This document shows, piece after piece, positions 42,380 through 54,181 of a DNA stretch of 64,000 bases (within the stretch, counting starts at the first letter, position 1; the number at the start of each line of letters is the position of its first letter). The stretch comes from Spirometra erinaceieuropaei (Eukaryota; Platyhelminthes; Cestoda; Diphyllobothriidea; Diphyllobothriidae). A model generated the notes under the pieces. It worked only from the letters and a program-made list of their open reading frames with translations. It was not told the DNA's origin and ran no database searches. The DNA lies in the NCBI GenBank assembly GCA_902702965.1, contig CACRXP010000032.1, positions 1,298,856 through 1,362,855 of the forward strand, read 5' to 3'. Made by a program: the position numbers and the translations under genes.

Positions 42380-42846
42380 ACATTACCGGCTCTACAACAT
42401 CACTACATATATCTTTGTCAGAACCAAAAGCACACATGACCACACTCAACATCACACAACGAAAGCACGTGATTGGAATCTCTTGTGTGTTTTTGTGCGT
42501 GTATTTGTGGGAAGTGTGTTCCTAGATCCCATGTTGCTCCCTTATCGCATTTATGATCCGGGTCTAATAGTGTCAGGATGCGCTAAGTGTCGTAACTTGG
42601 AAGGCTGCCAAGTGACTGTCCAACTCAATTCTTGTAGCCAGCACAGTGTGTGTTTGTGTAGAGTGGCAAAATGGTGGACTTAGGATTGAAATTTCTTCGT
42701 AAAATCCCAGCTCTTTTGTTTGAGAACTTATGTGGCAAGCGCAGGCGAGGCCAGTAACTATTGTTGCCTTTTAATTTCCACTGAACTTAACTGCTAACTT
42801 GGGGTAATTCAGTTTGAACTAAGGCCTGTAGACGTAGACCAAAACT
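42380..42846. other. Gene-free stretch
   Basis: No supported feature between the PLE tail and the small tandem repeat. Confidence 0.35.
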
Positions 42847-42878
42847 TTATTTATGAATTATGAATTTATGAATTTATG
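42847..42878. repeat. Short (TTTATGAA)n tandem repeat
   Basis: About four imperfect 8-9 bp units (TTTATGAATTATGAA...). It resembles the A/T tails of non-LTR elements but no element body is attached. Confidence 0.65.
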
Positions 42879-42930
42879 TCCATCGGGTACAGCGGCATAA
42901 CCGCGTAATATTCATTAACTGCCGACGGAC

Positions 42931-43390
42931 AGCTACAGTAGGTGGGCTAACTCATGAAATGCCAACCGAAATTCCGAAATGCGTTTTCGTTCCGAAAATA
43001 TTAATTAAGAAGGGTTGTAAAACTAACCGCCGTGTAGCATAATTCCGTCATAATTTGGTTACCTCTGGCTGCTGGTTTTCGAAGGCACCTCCTTCCAGCT
43101 GCATGAAAAAACTTCACTCCGTAAAAAATGCCACATACGTAGCATCAATTTTCCCATTGATTTTCGATGCCCCTAAATGCCCAATTATATTTCATGAAAA
43201 ACATACATAAAAATATTAAGTGTTCCACTCATTCGATAGAACATAACGTCTTCTTTCAATTTGATACTCAGAGGAAGGGAATCAGTCGGTTTTAAGAAAC
43301 TTGTCCGATTCCCGAATAATTTTTAACCCGTTCTGCTCTCGCACTTGCATTCAGGGTTTTCAGACTACGAGCCGTATATTTTCCGGTATG
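42931..43390 (+). repeat. Foldback left arm FB-7
   Basis: Begins AGCTACAGTAGGTGGGCTAA, the same 20 bp that precede FB-3 at 52476, and continues through CTCATGAAATGCCAACCGAA, CCCATTGATTTTCGATG and ATTTCATGAAAAACATAC into the foldback centre. The right arm is absent. The preceding CCGCGTAATATTCATTAAC block is related to 51500-51530. Confidence 0.6.
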
Positions 43391-43544
43391 GAGGGGAGAC
43401 CAGCGTTTCGTCGATATTCTGCTACTGCATGACACGGCTGCGAGGAGTTGGTCTCATCAGTGTGTCGCCCAGCATTCCCCAGCCGCCCAGAAAGCAGACG
43501 GGGAATGCTGGCGATCCACTGGGTTATAGGGTACCCCAGGGATA

Positions 43545-43625
43545 GCCCGGGCATTAGCTAAATGCCCAGGCACGCGTGTTTCGCCTTTGCATGGCGCAGC
43601 TGCGAGAGATTCAGCAAAGTGGAGC
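43545..43625 (+). repeat. Short dispersed repeat shared with 51568-51640
   Basis: Both copies read AGCTAAA(T/A)GCCCAG(G/A)CACG followed by CGTGTTTC, and end in CGCAGCTGCGAG. About 80 bp. Identity unknown; possibly a SINE-like or satellite fragment. Confidence 0.5.
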
Positions 43626-43659
43626 ATCCGCTAGAAAGCACACGGAAGGTGCTGGTGAC

Positions 43660-44880
43660 CTACTTGTTTTCTTGTGTTTTGGGGTCACGTCGTATATGTT
43701 GCAGGTCATTAGTTGTATAGGGCCCTGTCCCATGTTTCCACATCATGACGGTGTGTTAAAAGCCGTGGCTTAGAGGGTCGCAAACTGAGAGTCTGTGCAT
43801 TAAGCTGTTGACTGATGAACTGAAAATCAGACTGCCTTGGCTCCTTCATAACGTAGCCTCTATGGCACTCCCATTAACTGGGACATGGGCCGTCCCCTCT
43901 TCTGTTGATGCTTAAAGCTCTGGCCATTTGCTCTGTGGACCAGAGTGTGTGAAGTGGAGCGTCAAGGTACAGGCTCAACCGTGTCATCCACCTGCGTCCT
44001 CCTCCCCGGCTTCCGCTCTTCCTGACTATGTCTTGGCACTAGGCCCAAGTGGGGAGGAGAGGGTGCAATAGATTCAATGCAAGTCTGCTATCACCTTGAG
44101 CTAATTCACACACAACTCATCATCCTTGTTCCCACCCTGCCATGGAGCACACGGTAGACATCGCCGCAACGTCGGCTGAACTGTCACGCATGCGCACAAG
44201 TATGAAGGGTTTAATGCAATTAGTCCCAACGACGCTAATCTATGGCGGTGAAGACTTGGACCGCCCGCACTAAATAAACCGGGAAACGTAATTATTTTCT
44301 TTCCGACTGTCGCTTGTACAGAGTTGGGCTCCGAAATATACCCTCCTTTCTATGAGACCTTGGCCCTGGGTTTGTCTTCCAAGGGGGTCCAGAAATGCGA
44401 GGGAGGAGGGAGTACGACGAGAAACGCGGAAGTCTGCTATCACTGTAAACTAAATCATACACACATATCTATTTTGCACAGTGTAGTATGCGTCTGTAGA
44501 ACTGACGACGCGGGAATAAATGGTTTCAGAGGACGGATGATGAGCAAGTTTCCTTGAGTTTAGTAGTTAATTTCGATAGCAAGCCTCTGCGGGTAGAGTG
44601 AGGAGTATGAAACTGAATTGATTAGGAGGGACTGTGCAGTCCTGTAGAACCTCATTGGTCACTGAAGAATTGTCCTGTTCCCGTAACAGACGCTATCTAC
44701 CTTTTGAGTAAACGTTGAGAATATTTGGAGTCAAACATGATTTCTTCGAGTCCGCCACTAACTTTAATGTTGAAGGACTTGCAAATGTTGACGGCGGTGT
44801 GTAGGTTGGTCCTTATTTCATCAACACCACAACCCTTTTTCACAATAGCAGTAGTAACGCCTGGTTGAATAAATTACTTA
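43660..44880. other. No recognised gene; relatively GC-rich
   Basis: Slightly more GC-rich than its surroundings. Two places, near 44083 and 44430, share AAGTCTGCTATCAC followed by related bases, so a diverged repeat may be present. No coding motif was recognised. Confidence 0.35.
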
Positions 44881-46320
44881 ACTGTCGACAAAAAATATGA
44901 AGCATAAGAATGTTGGCATTTTGTTTTACGAATACCGCCTATACAAGGGATGCTGCATGGTTTATTATATTGTACAAATGTAATTGATTAGATTATGCAC
45001 TTAATAGATAAACATACTGCGCGCCATGAGACGTAAATGTTGTCTATTAAAATGTCAGTATTCTTTAATTTAATTTTTATGGTTTTAACGAACTAAAGTA
45101 CGTGATACGGTAGAAAGTATGCATGTGCTTTTAATTTCCAGGTTTCCTTACTAAAGAATGCGTGTTTAGTCGTTCAAAAAATCAGTAACTCATAGATTCA
45201 TCAATATTATAAAACTTATTCCGTATTTATATGACCTCACTGATTTGGGCATATATAATGAATGTTTTCCTAACCTAAAAAAGTGTTTAACTTTTATTAA
45301 ATGGATCAGTAGGACATATCCCTCAAAACATTTGCTTGCCAACCTAGTTACGCTGTTAAACGTTTGTTTCTGCATCGCAAGCGAATATGTGTAAACGTAT
45401 AATGTGGTATGATTGTACAACCACGATCGCAATCCATCGCAATAGCTTGCATTAAATTAACGTATTAATAACAGACCTTTAATTTCGTAATTATCGCCAT
45501 AGTTACAAAACTTCGTTTATAAGCCTACTAAAAACGTGTCCTTTTAAGTGGAATAAAAGCTTTAATTCATAATCATAATAAAACCGTCAGGGGTCCGATT
45601 AATTTCTAACAAATCTCGGTCAGTTTCGTTTTCTTGAACATGCCGTCAACTTAAATAAAGTTGTTTACAATCCGTTCATGAAGACATTTGTTGGAATGAT
45701 TTTATAATCGACATATTAAACTTTTAACCGAACATACCAGCAGACAATGCAGCATTGCTTTTCTTTTTCACAAAACTTGGCCATGAAAAACAAAAGTTAA
45801 TCTAACGAAAATTGATCTTTTCCTTAACAGTCTTCATCGCCAAATTTCACGACTGAAGAATCGTTTGGAACATTAGTCTAAAAATATTAAAAACTCCATG
45901 GAGTCAGTGAAAGTCCACTTTCCGCTCGAGAACAACTTTCGTTCACATAATTTAGGGTTGCTGAAATGACCTTTACTGAACTGCTTTATGCAAAATAAGT
46001 ATGAGTGGGCTTTTTGTACTGTAAGAAATGTTTACACCAAATAATACCAAACAAGACAAATAAACGTGAGAAATGCCATTTTTGGGTGTGAAAAAAACCA
46101 CGTCCAGAATGAAAACGCCGTTTATAGCTGAAAACTTCGAAATCATTGCGAACAGATAGCGCTATTTGAAAAGCAACAGAGCACGTTGATGGCCACTTTG
46201 CTTAGAAGTGTGTGCAGGCAAGGCAACCACAATATCTTTGTAAAAAATCCTCATCGCATCCGTTCCGAAAGAACCAGTTTGTTGTATGTGCCTGTTTTTA
46301 AACGGCATTGTATGCCCTGA
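44880..46320. other. AT-rich stretch with traces of a foldback unit
   Basis: No gene. The region 45060-45470 contains foldback-centre landmarks in degraded form (ATTGTACAACCACGATCGCA, CAATCCATCGCAATAG). Ends and arms cannot be defined. Confidence 0.35.
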
Positions 46321-46340
46321 AATAGCGAGACGCTATTAAT

Positions 46341-46479
46341 GAAGAAGGAGAGACGATCGCCGGGACAAGAGCTTTATTAGCCTGCCGTTTCGGATTCCTA
46401 CTCGAATCCATCATCAAAGACAAAAAAGCAGAAACGGGTGGTTGCTGCACAAGGGTCTGCGGTATTTATAGGATCTCGT
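46341..46479 (-). mobile_element. Solo PLE terminal repeat (P2-like) with 13-bp TSD
   Basis: 139 bp on the minus strand match the pseudo-LTR at 34060-34222: CCTATAAATACCGCAGACCC, TTGATGATGGATTCGAGTAG, GAATCCGAAACGGCAGGCTA, ATAAAGCTCTTGTCCCGGCG and CTCTCCTTCTTC. It is bracketed by AGACGCTATTAAT at 46328-46340 and 46480-46492. There is no coding sequence. The TSD shows a separate insertion event of a very short element, or a recombination product. The hammerhead-like core (46387-46421) has a perfect six-base-pair hairpin here. Confidence 0.8.
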
Positions 46480-46492
46480 AGACGCTATTAAT

Positions 46493-47200
46493 CCTATTTT
46501 TTAAGTCGTCATTTTGATTACCAAATGGATCATGTGACATAACTTCGTAATGTATATGTATTGTGGTTAGTAGCAATTAAATTCATACGCATTAAAAGAG
46601 GTTAACTGCCGTGGATAGAGAAAAATCTTTAATCACTCTCATTATCTAGCCGTGAAAAAAATTCAGGCTTATCTTTTAAGTCAAGGTAACAGGAACAGTG
46701 TTAGACGTATCATAAGCAGTTAAACCCCTTGCTTAGATACTCACTCGAAAATGTGATGCTGTTAAACAACTGCAGTCAGACAACGTCGCTAAAAACCGTC
46801 TTAGTGATTGGCGTAGAGTCTAATATAAATATTTTCTCGTGTGCGATCATGCCAGTTGGAAATTTTCCTAATAGACATGGACCCGCCAAAACGCATATCG
46901 CTTGCTTTATTTTGGAAGAATTTGCTGATAGTGTTGGTTAGCGTGCGGATAAATAACGGGTGCAAGCTAACAACACGTAGGTGCCTTAACAACTTGAAGA
47001 TAATATTTTTGTCATTAATGCAGGACTTGTTTGTGTGGAATTATCTCGTAGATTGCGCATTTATTCCATGCTTTGGTTTATGTCCATGACTGCGAGCGAA
47101 CGTAATAAAAACCCATGTTGCAAACAACCTAGACATACTTAGTCATAATGTCTGAAGTTTTAAATACGACTAATTTGTTTTTAAAGTGCAGCATCTGGCC
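46493..47200. other. Gene-free stretch
   Basis: No supported gene or repeat. Short open frames on both strands between 46729 and 47089 show no motif. Confidence 0.35.
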
Positions 47201-48545
47201 TTAGCTCATAAGGCATTAACTGGCGCTTTGTAAGTGTGTTCGATTGGCAAGTATTACCTAGGTTGTGTTGACATGCTGATATTAATTCAACATAATCCTA
47301 ATATGTCTCGGCCGCGTCGTGATTTATTTATCTGACTGGGCTTGATTTCTCTGTCTGCAAAAATTACACTTAACAAAGATGCCTAATCAAAGGATGTGAT
47401 TTTTCCGTTGATTTGCCATAATTCTACAAACTCGAACACATTTTAAAGAATACGGGCAACAAAACGCGCCTTCTTGTATTAATTCGGTAGACAATTACGT
47501 GCAAAATGTGTACATTTGGTTTCAAAAAGATTTTTTATTCCCAAACAGATTGGTCCGACAATCAGTGGTACTTGCGTTTAAGACTTCTATTTGCACGTCT
47601 TAAGTACGGGGGTCGGCTTTAAAGCCATGTACAAAATTGTGCCCGAACTGTTATCCAACTGTGTTCAGACGATCCCCTAAAATGTCGTCGGAATACGTGG
47701 TCTGAAATCAGTTTAATTAGTCATTAAATCAAAAACCAAGACGCATTAATCCGTCGATGTATTCAAGTCTGTGAAAGCAGTATTTGAGTTTATTGGTTAT
47801 GGCCAGCTAAAACCAAAGTGTTTGGCATTAATTGTCCATATTTCTTGGTAATTGAAGTACACACACAGTAGCTGGGCCATCGAATAAAATATTAACCAAA
47901 GGACTGGAATATGTTTTCGATGAGAAAGGATTACTCAGATGCTAATGTCAAGTCAATTGTCTTGCAGCACTGTCTCAGAACCTTTGGTCATTCTAGGATG
48001 CCAACTTCCATATGGCTCCATAAATAACTGCGATCCACATTCGTTGTCGATGATCTCATTAATTCATATATTTCCTGTAGTAAACCCTAATAAAAGTATT
48101 ATCCTAGGGCCTATTTGCAGCCGGCTACGACTTAATTTAGTTAAATAGGATTTTTGAAAAGCATAAAATTCCTATACGTAGGGCATTGCGCTCTTTCATT
48201 TATTAATGGTGCTTGAAGGGTTTACAACATGGTCAACGCCCATCGTAAAAATTTTATGAATTTAATATTATGACATTATTTTGTATAAAATATGCTTAAA
48301 ATGAAAAAGTCGTTAAAACGAAGTGAAAAAGGCCACAATACATACTTGGTCACTTTGTGCAGGGTGCAGTCAAAGGAACCCCATTCGAAAGCCGACATCT
48401 AGGCATAATTGGAATGAATTTGGATTGCGTTGCATGACGATTAATATAACAAGCCTAATTAAGTAGTCGTTCCTAGTTTAAAACACATTTATGAACTTCG
48501 GCTCCCATTTTGTGAGATAACACACCTGCCTACGTCGAAGATTAG
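47200..48545. repeat. Old composite foldback sequence FB-8
   Basis: At least two diverged left arms (47200-47500 and 47870-48050, with GTTTTCGATGAGAAAGGATT and TCATTCTAGGATGCCAACTT) and one right arm (48360-48530, ending CCCATTTTGTGAGATAACAC). Spacing and divergence suggest two overlapping units. The short open frame at 47939 lies within this repeat and is not a gene. Confidence 0.5.
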
Positions 48546-48864
48546 TTAACGTTTTTAGATAATGCTGACACAAGAAGCCGAAAAGGTTGATATAAATACA
48601 CATCTTCTATGCATTTATTCAACCTATATTAGCTAAACACAGGCAGATACAAACCAAGCTTAATCAAAGTCGATAGAAAGCTCAACCCAGAAAAGCATAT
48701 ACAGACTTGAGAAAAAGGTTTATCTGCTTCGTTTGAGCAATTGCCCGAACAAAACATGTATAACATTTACTAGAATCATTAAATCTTATGATTTTTCTGT
48801 ATTAAAAATCACAAAATAAACTTTCAAATGAGTACTGCGTTTAGGAAAAAGCGCCTGCCCGAAG

Positions 48865-49510
48865 GATCAAGGCATTGATGACATTGCCGAATATCTCGTT
48901 AATCGCGTCTTGCTTTTCGCTGTGAAAGACGAAACCGTGGACTTCCAGGCGTGTTCTTACAACGTCACACTGCAAAACAAAGTCTGGGTTGAAAGGTGTT
49001 TTCTCATGTCAAATACACTGTTTAAAAAATATACGGAATATTTGTGTGAAGCTGTCTGCGACAATGTCTCAGTTAGTTTTAGCAAGGTACGCGTTTTCCA
49101 TTGTAGTTTATGTTTATAAAATGAGAGGTCATAGACGCATTTATTCTAAGAAACTGCTGATATTTATGGATGACAATGAAATAATGAAAAATTTTGTATA
49201 ATTTTAGGTAACTAATAAAGTATTTGAAACATACCATGTCCCGATTGATGTTACGGTCAGAGTGTCCGACTGGAACCCGGACAAATTTGGTTCAAATATA
49301 GCTGGAATTTCGAGAATAAATTTTCCGATGTTATTACCTCGAATCTACGTCGTGCCACAGTCCTGCATATTTTACAACCTAGGAGATGTTCCGACGATAA
49401 TTAGAAGCACAGTGAAGATAGTTATGGATCCACTCCACGACCAGTCACTGAAATGCGAAATTGGTCGTCACACGACGGAATTCAATGCAAAAGAATATTT
49501 TAAAAGCTAA
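48865..49510 (+). CDS. Unknown protein family, member 3 (two 3' exons)
   Basis: Exon a (48865-49086) reads GIDDIAEYLVNRVLLFAVKD, then SYNVTLQNKVWVERC and EYLCEAVCDNVSVSFSK, ending before GTACGC. The intron is 49087-49207 (121 bp) with acceptor TATAATTTTAG. Exon b (49208-49510) starts VTNKVFETYHVPIDVTVRVS, then DWNPDKFGSNIAGISRI, and passes KCEI to a longer tail of 16 residues before the stop. The intron phase and 22-residue spacing before the W motif match members 1, 2 and 4. Four cysteines in exon a suggest disulphides. Both exons are open and the member looks intact where visible. First exons not found. Confidence 0.65.
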
Positions 49511-51950
49511 TAATTTTGAAATGCCTGCTATGAAACAAAACCATACAGCAGAATCCAACGTACAATGTGCCATGTGTTTTCACACTTTTAAAATGTCCGC
49601 ATACACTTCAAATGTTGTCTGATTGAATGACTGTGTAATACAACAGAACATACACTCATGTTGCACTCGGACACGTTATAGTTCGACCGTCACAGATAAT
49701 GATGTCCACCGCGTGTCTGATAGCATAGTGGGTTCAGGGACAGTGGTTTACGCGTGGATTAGTTTAAAATGGTACTAGACGTGAACGGCATCTACTGCAG
49801 TCCCTTAAACTGCACCTACTTGGGTTCGATTTCAAAAACGAGTTAGGAATGCTGAAGACCGTCTGTACATGCCATGCTATCCTGTATCGCTTTCCTCACA
49901 CAAGCACCAGTCTTCTGTCCAAATAGGTGGCGCAACGTGGACCTGTGCGTAAACCTGAGTGTGCACCCCGAATGACGCGTTGGCTTATGTTGTCCCAGCT
50001 CATCTCCTGCACTGGTCGCTGCATGGGAACTTTATACTCCACTGTGCACGAATGTAATATGTGGTTGTTATTTTTCATTTAAACGTCGAAGATTAACCAT
50101 AAACCGCTGCTGTCTAATATCATATTATGGGCGTAGAATCAAATGTCTCATTTGCATTTAGATTTGAACTATATTAAATTATCGGTTATTGTCCTATGCA
50201 AGATGCAGGTCAGAAAACCGCACCAAGCCCACGAAATATCTAATCGACTCCGTTGTCAGTCCTGATTTTAATCACCATAGTAAACAGTCAAGTCAGAAAT
50301 AGGTTGCACTTTCGTGAAGGGCAGCCGGAACCCTCTTTGTGACTGGGCGAACCCAACATATGAACATGCGGACAAGTATGAAGTGAAATCCACTTCTCTA
50401 TATTTTCAATGGTGACACGTTTAAAAGTACTTCCTGTCAACAACAACTATGGTTTAAGGATCTCGTACTAGAGCGAACGTGGTTCTCTGGGCCCCAAATA
50501 CATTTAGATCAAAGTGCGGCTTGTGCGTTTTTACTATTCGCTTAAATGCGCAACCATGGACCCCCACTATTATTTATGCACACATTTGTTCCGAAATGCC
50601 CTACATTTCAGTCTGCGTTTTCCCATCGTCTCCGAAATTCCCGCTAGGCGAGAATGTCAATAAAATTTCTGATCTTTGAAAATGAGACATTAAATGTGAT
50701 GTATGTTTTATTTACAGCGAGTTTGGTAAATCAAACAATAGACAGTTAAATTGGCACAGAGAATGCTATCCTGCTTCTGAAAGGCTCTTTCGATAAAATC
50801 ATGTTGTGTTATCGAATGCGAACATAAACTGTTGGATATGCGGTTACGATTTTTGCAACAGGTGACAGTCAACATCGTTACAAATCCAGCATTCGTTTTT
50901 TGATTTATCAGCCTCTTACGTAATATAGCGCAAAACATGCAGGTATATGTGATCTGCCGGATTAGATCTGCATCTTGTTCGCAGAAGACAAGATAAAAAT
51001 TAATAAATGAACGTCAAGTTGCTTCCCAACTCGAAAACAAAGTATTTAACATATAACACTTAAACAAACGCAACATGAATTCGTCATATAACGGACAATT
51101 ACATAAATATGGCCGCGCGGACACGGGCTGTAATTAAACGTAAAGGCGCGGTGGTGCACAACGTTGAGTCAGGAAAGTTGTAAAAGGTCAAATACCTGAA
51201 AAACCGGATAATAAACGAAATTTTACTCAGCATGCTACAACATGCTAGCATAAACTAACATCCAATGTTTTGAACGATTGAAATAAACGCTACAATTGCA
51301 TCCGCAATGTGCCATCACTAAATCATAAGGAAATGGCGCCGTTCACCAAACGGACTATATGTGTTGTCTAGTTTAATTTCCGAGGAAATTAATGCCCGCA
51401 CTTAGAGTAAATCTTTCGTAACGGGCCTTTTCAGGCACGCTCCAAATTTTGATATGAATATTTGAGCTGAAATCCATCAGCTACTGCGGACAAAACCGCT
51501 TAATATTCACAAACCGCCAACAGGCAGCCAGTAGTATAGAACTGTGAATGATTTACCGAACTAACAACAAAGGTATCAGCTAAAAGCCCAGACACGCGTG
51601 TTTCACCGATCTTATGCCGCTGCCTGACGCAGCTGCGAGGGGTTCGGCTCGTCAGTGTTTATGAAACTGAAAACAGTCTTAAATATTCACCTGCTGAATT
51701 TTAAGGGCCAAACTTTCATTGAAACGGATTACCTACACGCATATTAGAGGATGACCCCTCACCTTTACGCTGCAATACAATCGCAGGAGGAACCTATACT
51801 ACATGTGGACGCTCAATGGTCCGCAATGAAGAGAGGAATGTATATAGGTCATGTAAAATCTTGCCCAAAACTCTGGAAGGTTTGTTCAATTTGAATTCAA
51901 TTCTTTGTGACCACCTGCAAAGTTGTGTTGTGTAAAAACGAACTAATTCT
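49511..51950. other. Gene-free stretch with one small repeat
   Basis: Likely 3' flank of the preceding gene, then non-coding DNA. It contains the short dispersed repeat at 51568-51640 (partner of 43545-43625) and a block near 51490-51530 related to the flank of FB-7. An open frame at 50479-50679 (+) has no motif. Confidence 0.35.
51568..51640 (+). repeat. Short dispersed repeat, second copy
   Basis: Partner of 43545-43625, with the shared ACACGCGTGTTTC and GACGCAGCTGCGAG landmarks. Confidence 0.5.
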
Positions 51951-52460
51951 GGAGCAAAATTTTTCCCATTAATTTTCAATTCCTTTCTTGTATCTAAACA
52001 TATTTTATGAAAACACAGGTAAAGATTCTTTTTCTTGTGCTCATTAAACAGCCTATTACCTATTCTTTAAAGCTACCATCAGCAAAAGAGTTATCTTTTA
52101 GTGTTGAAGGGCGTTTTATGATTTGCAAATAACCTAAAACTCGAATTTTGTCTATATTTGCACTGAAGGCCACCGAACTACGTGTTCTATATTTCCCGTC
52201 TGAGGAGAACCATGCATTTCTTTACATTATTAGGAAAACATTGTATATGACGCATGCAGGTTTTCAGTAGATGTGCATGACGTTGTGTACTTAATTCATA
52301 CGATACTTAATGAATGAAGCGTCCGGTCTTAAAAAAACCCATTACTAGAACCTATTATTAAGTCACAAAATGCCCTTCTCAGATACAAAGTACGAGAAAA
52401 TATTTTTGCGTATGCATTCATAACACATATTTAAATGGATAAGGATATTAGAACTGAGTA
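51950..52460. repeat. Diverged inner foldback sequence FB-11
   Basis: Inverted landmarks: CATTAATTTTCAATTCC and AACATATTTTATGAAAACAC on the left, and TATGCATTCATAACACATAT on the right. Outer ends missing. Confidence 0.45.
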
Positions 52461-52482
52461 AGTATCTGACGGTTAGCTACAG

Positions 52483-53330
52483 TAGGTGGGCTAACTCATG
52501 TAATGTCAACCGAAATTCCAAAGTGCGTTTTCGTTTTGAAAAGATTAATTAAGTAGGGTTTTAAAACTGGTCAGTTCGCAACATAATTCGATAATATCTC
52601 AGTTACCCCAGGATGCCAGCTTTTGAATGAACTTTTTTTCAGCTGCAGGCAAAAACACGCTCTGCGAAAATGACTACTTACGTAGCATCAATGTTCCCAT
52701 TGGATTTTGATGATTGGGTTTTAAAAAAGTTTCTACTTGTGAAATTTTCTGATACCGTGTAATGGCCGTTCATAAATCGTGATTTGTAAGGCTAAAAATA
52801 TAGATCAAATCCATTGCGTAATTTTATGAATTCTACATGGTTCCCCTTTATTACTGTAGAGAGATGTGCGATTTTCCGTATGCGGAGGAACTACGGCTTG
52901 TAGCTTGGAAACCCAGAATCCAAGTGTAACGGTACAGCGGGTTCAGAATTATTCGGGAATTGAAAAGGTTTTTAAATCCGAATTATGTCTACTTTTCGAA
53001 TAAAATTAAAAAAGGACGTACTTTTCTACCAAATTAGCAGAAGAATGAATATTTTTATGCACATTTTTCATGAAATATAATTAGATTATTAGGGGCATCA
53101 AAAAGCAATGAGAAAAATTATTGTTAAATAAGAAGTCACTCTTTACAGAATGAAGTTTTTGCATGCAGCCGGAAGGACGTTTATTCGAAAACCGGCATCC
53201 TGGAGTAACTGAAATATTATAGAATTATGTTACAGACTGACTAATTTTACAACCCTACTTAATGAATCTTTTTGAAACAAAGACGAATTTCGGAATTTCA
53301 GTTGACATATCATGAGTTAGCCTACCCACT
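52483..53330. repeat. Foldback repeat unit FB-3
   Basis: Left arm 52483 to about 52745 (TAGGTGGGCTAACTCATG start; an internal deletion of about 130 bp removes the GAAACATAC...AATTACG part). Right arm about 52950-53330, ending CATGAGTTAGCCTACCCAC. The centre has GTGTAATGGCCGTTCATAAA. It shares its terminus with FB-4 and FB-7, defining the GGTGGGCTAACTCATG subfamily. Confidence 0.75.
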
Positions 53331-53669
53331 TTACATTTAAAATATCACACTACTTAATCACGGGCACTTTTGCGGCAAATATTAGATGAAAAATTTCGTA
53401 CAACCACCATAGCTTTTCGAATGCATACTGGCTTTAGGCTGTCGAGAAAATAACTAACCTCAATATGTAAATCGGCGCGATTAGTGTGTAACTGGTTTTT
53501 TGGTTACATGCAATGCCTGAAACCATTTTGTCCTTACGAAAATGATTACAATCGTCGTTGCGTGATAGCATCCTGTTACCTTGTTTAATGCATGTCTCAT
53601 TTTTACATGATTACTGCTTTTAGTTAAAAAGGGTGGTCGTGTTTTTGACCCTGGTGCTGGAAGATACAT

Positions 53670-53852
53670 ATTCTAGTAACGGGCACATAATTTGAAATAT
53701 TTGAATGAGCAGTTTGTTCGAATGACATTTCGTCTATGACGTTGCAACTGCTCTGGACGAATCGACAGGTTCCAGCAAGTAATTTGTTTTCCAGCATCAT
53801 ACGCATTTCATTTACATCGCTTATTTCTCCTGCGCTGATGCATCCAAACTTA
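53670..53852 (-). CDS. Candidate Cys-containing exon, unrecognised
   Basis: Minus strand. An acceptor CATTGCGCAG opens a frame reading CKFGCISAGEISDVNEMRMM, LENKLLAGTCRFVQSS, CNVIDEMSFEQ and onward. The composition is protein-like with paired cysteines. It probably ends at one of several GT sites near 53680. No homologue recognised and no partner exon identified, so this is tentative. Confidence 0.3.
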
Positions 53853-54181
53853 CACCTGCGCAATGCAGTATATCATAACTGGTGATAATCGTTGAAAGAA
53901 TATGAATAGAGTGCAAATATTGTAGCACCGAGCCACCGATCTAAACTTTTTAAATTGATATATTCTAATAACAGCGATTTTACAATAGGATCAAATGAGT
54001 TATTCCAGTCTGTCAAAAATAGTGCATAATCGAGTGTGCCTGATAATCATCCGGTAGACTCTGGATTGACCGCTTAAGAAATCCTGCATGGGCAGTCAAT
54101 TTACTGCGTCAGAAATTGTGAATTGCATACGGTGCTATAGGCTGGGGTGGGCAATTTGTCACAACTCACGACTCCCGATGT

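Noticed and set aside
42221..42439. Open frame on the plus strand at 42.2 kb and its twin at 59.5-59.7 kb (minus)
   Set aside because: Both are antisense to the PLE thumb region.
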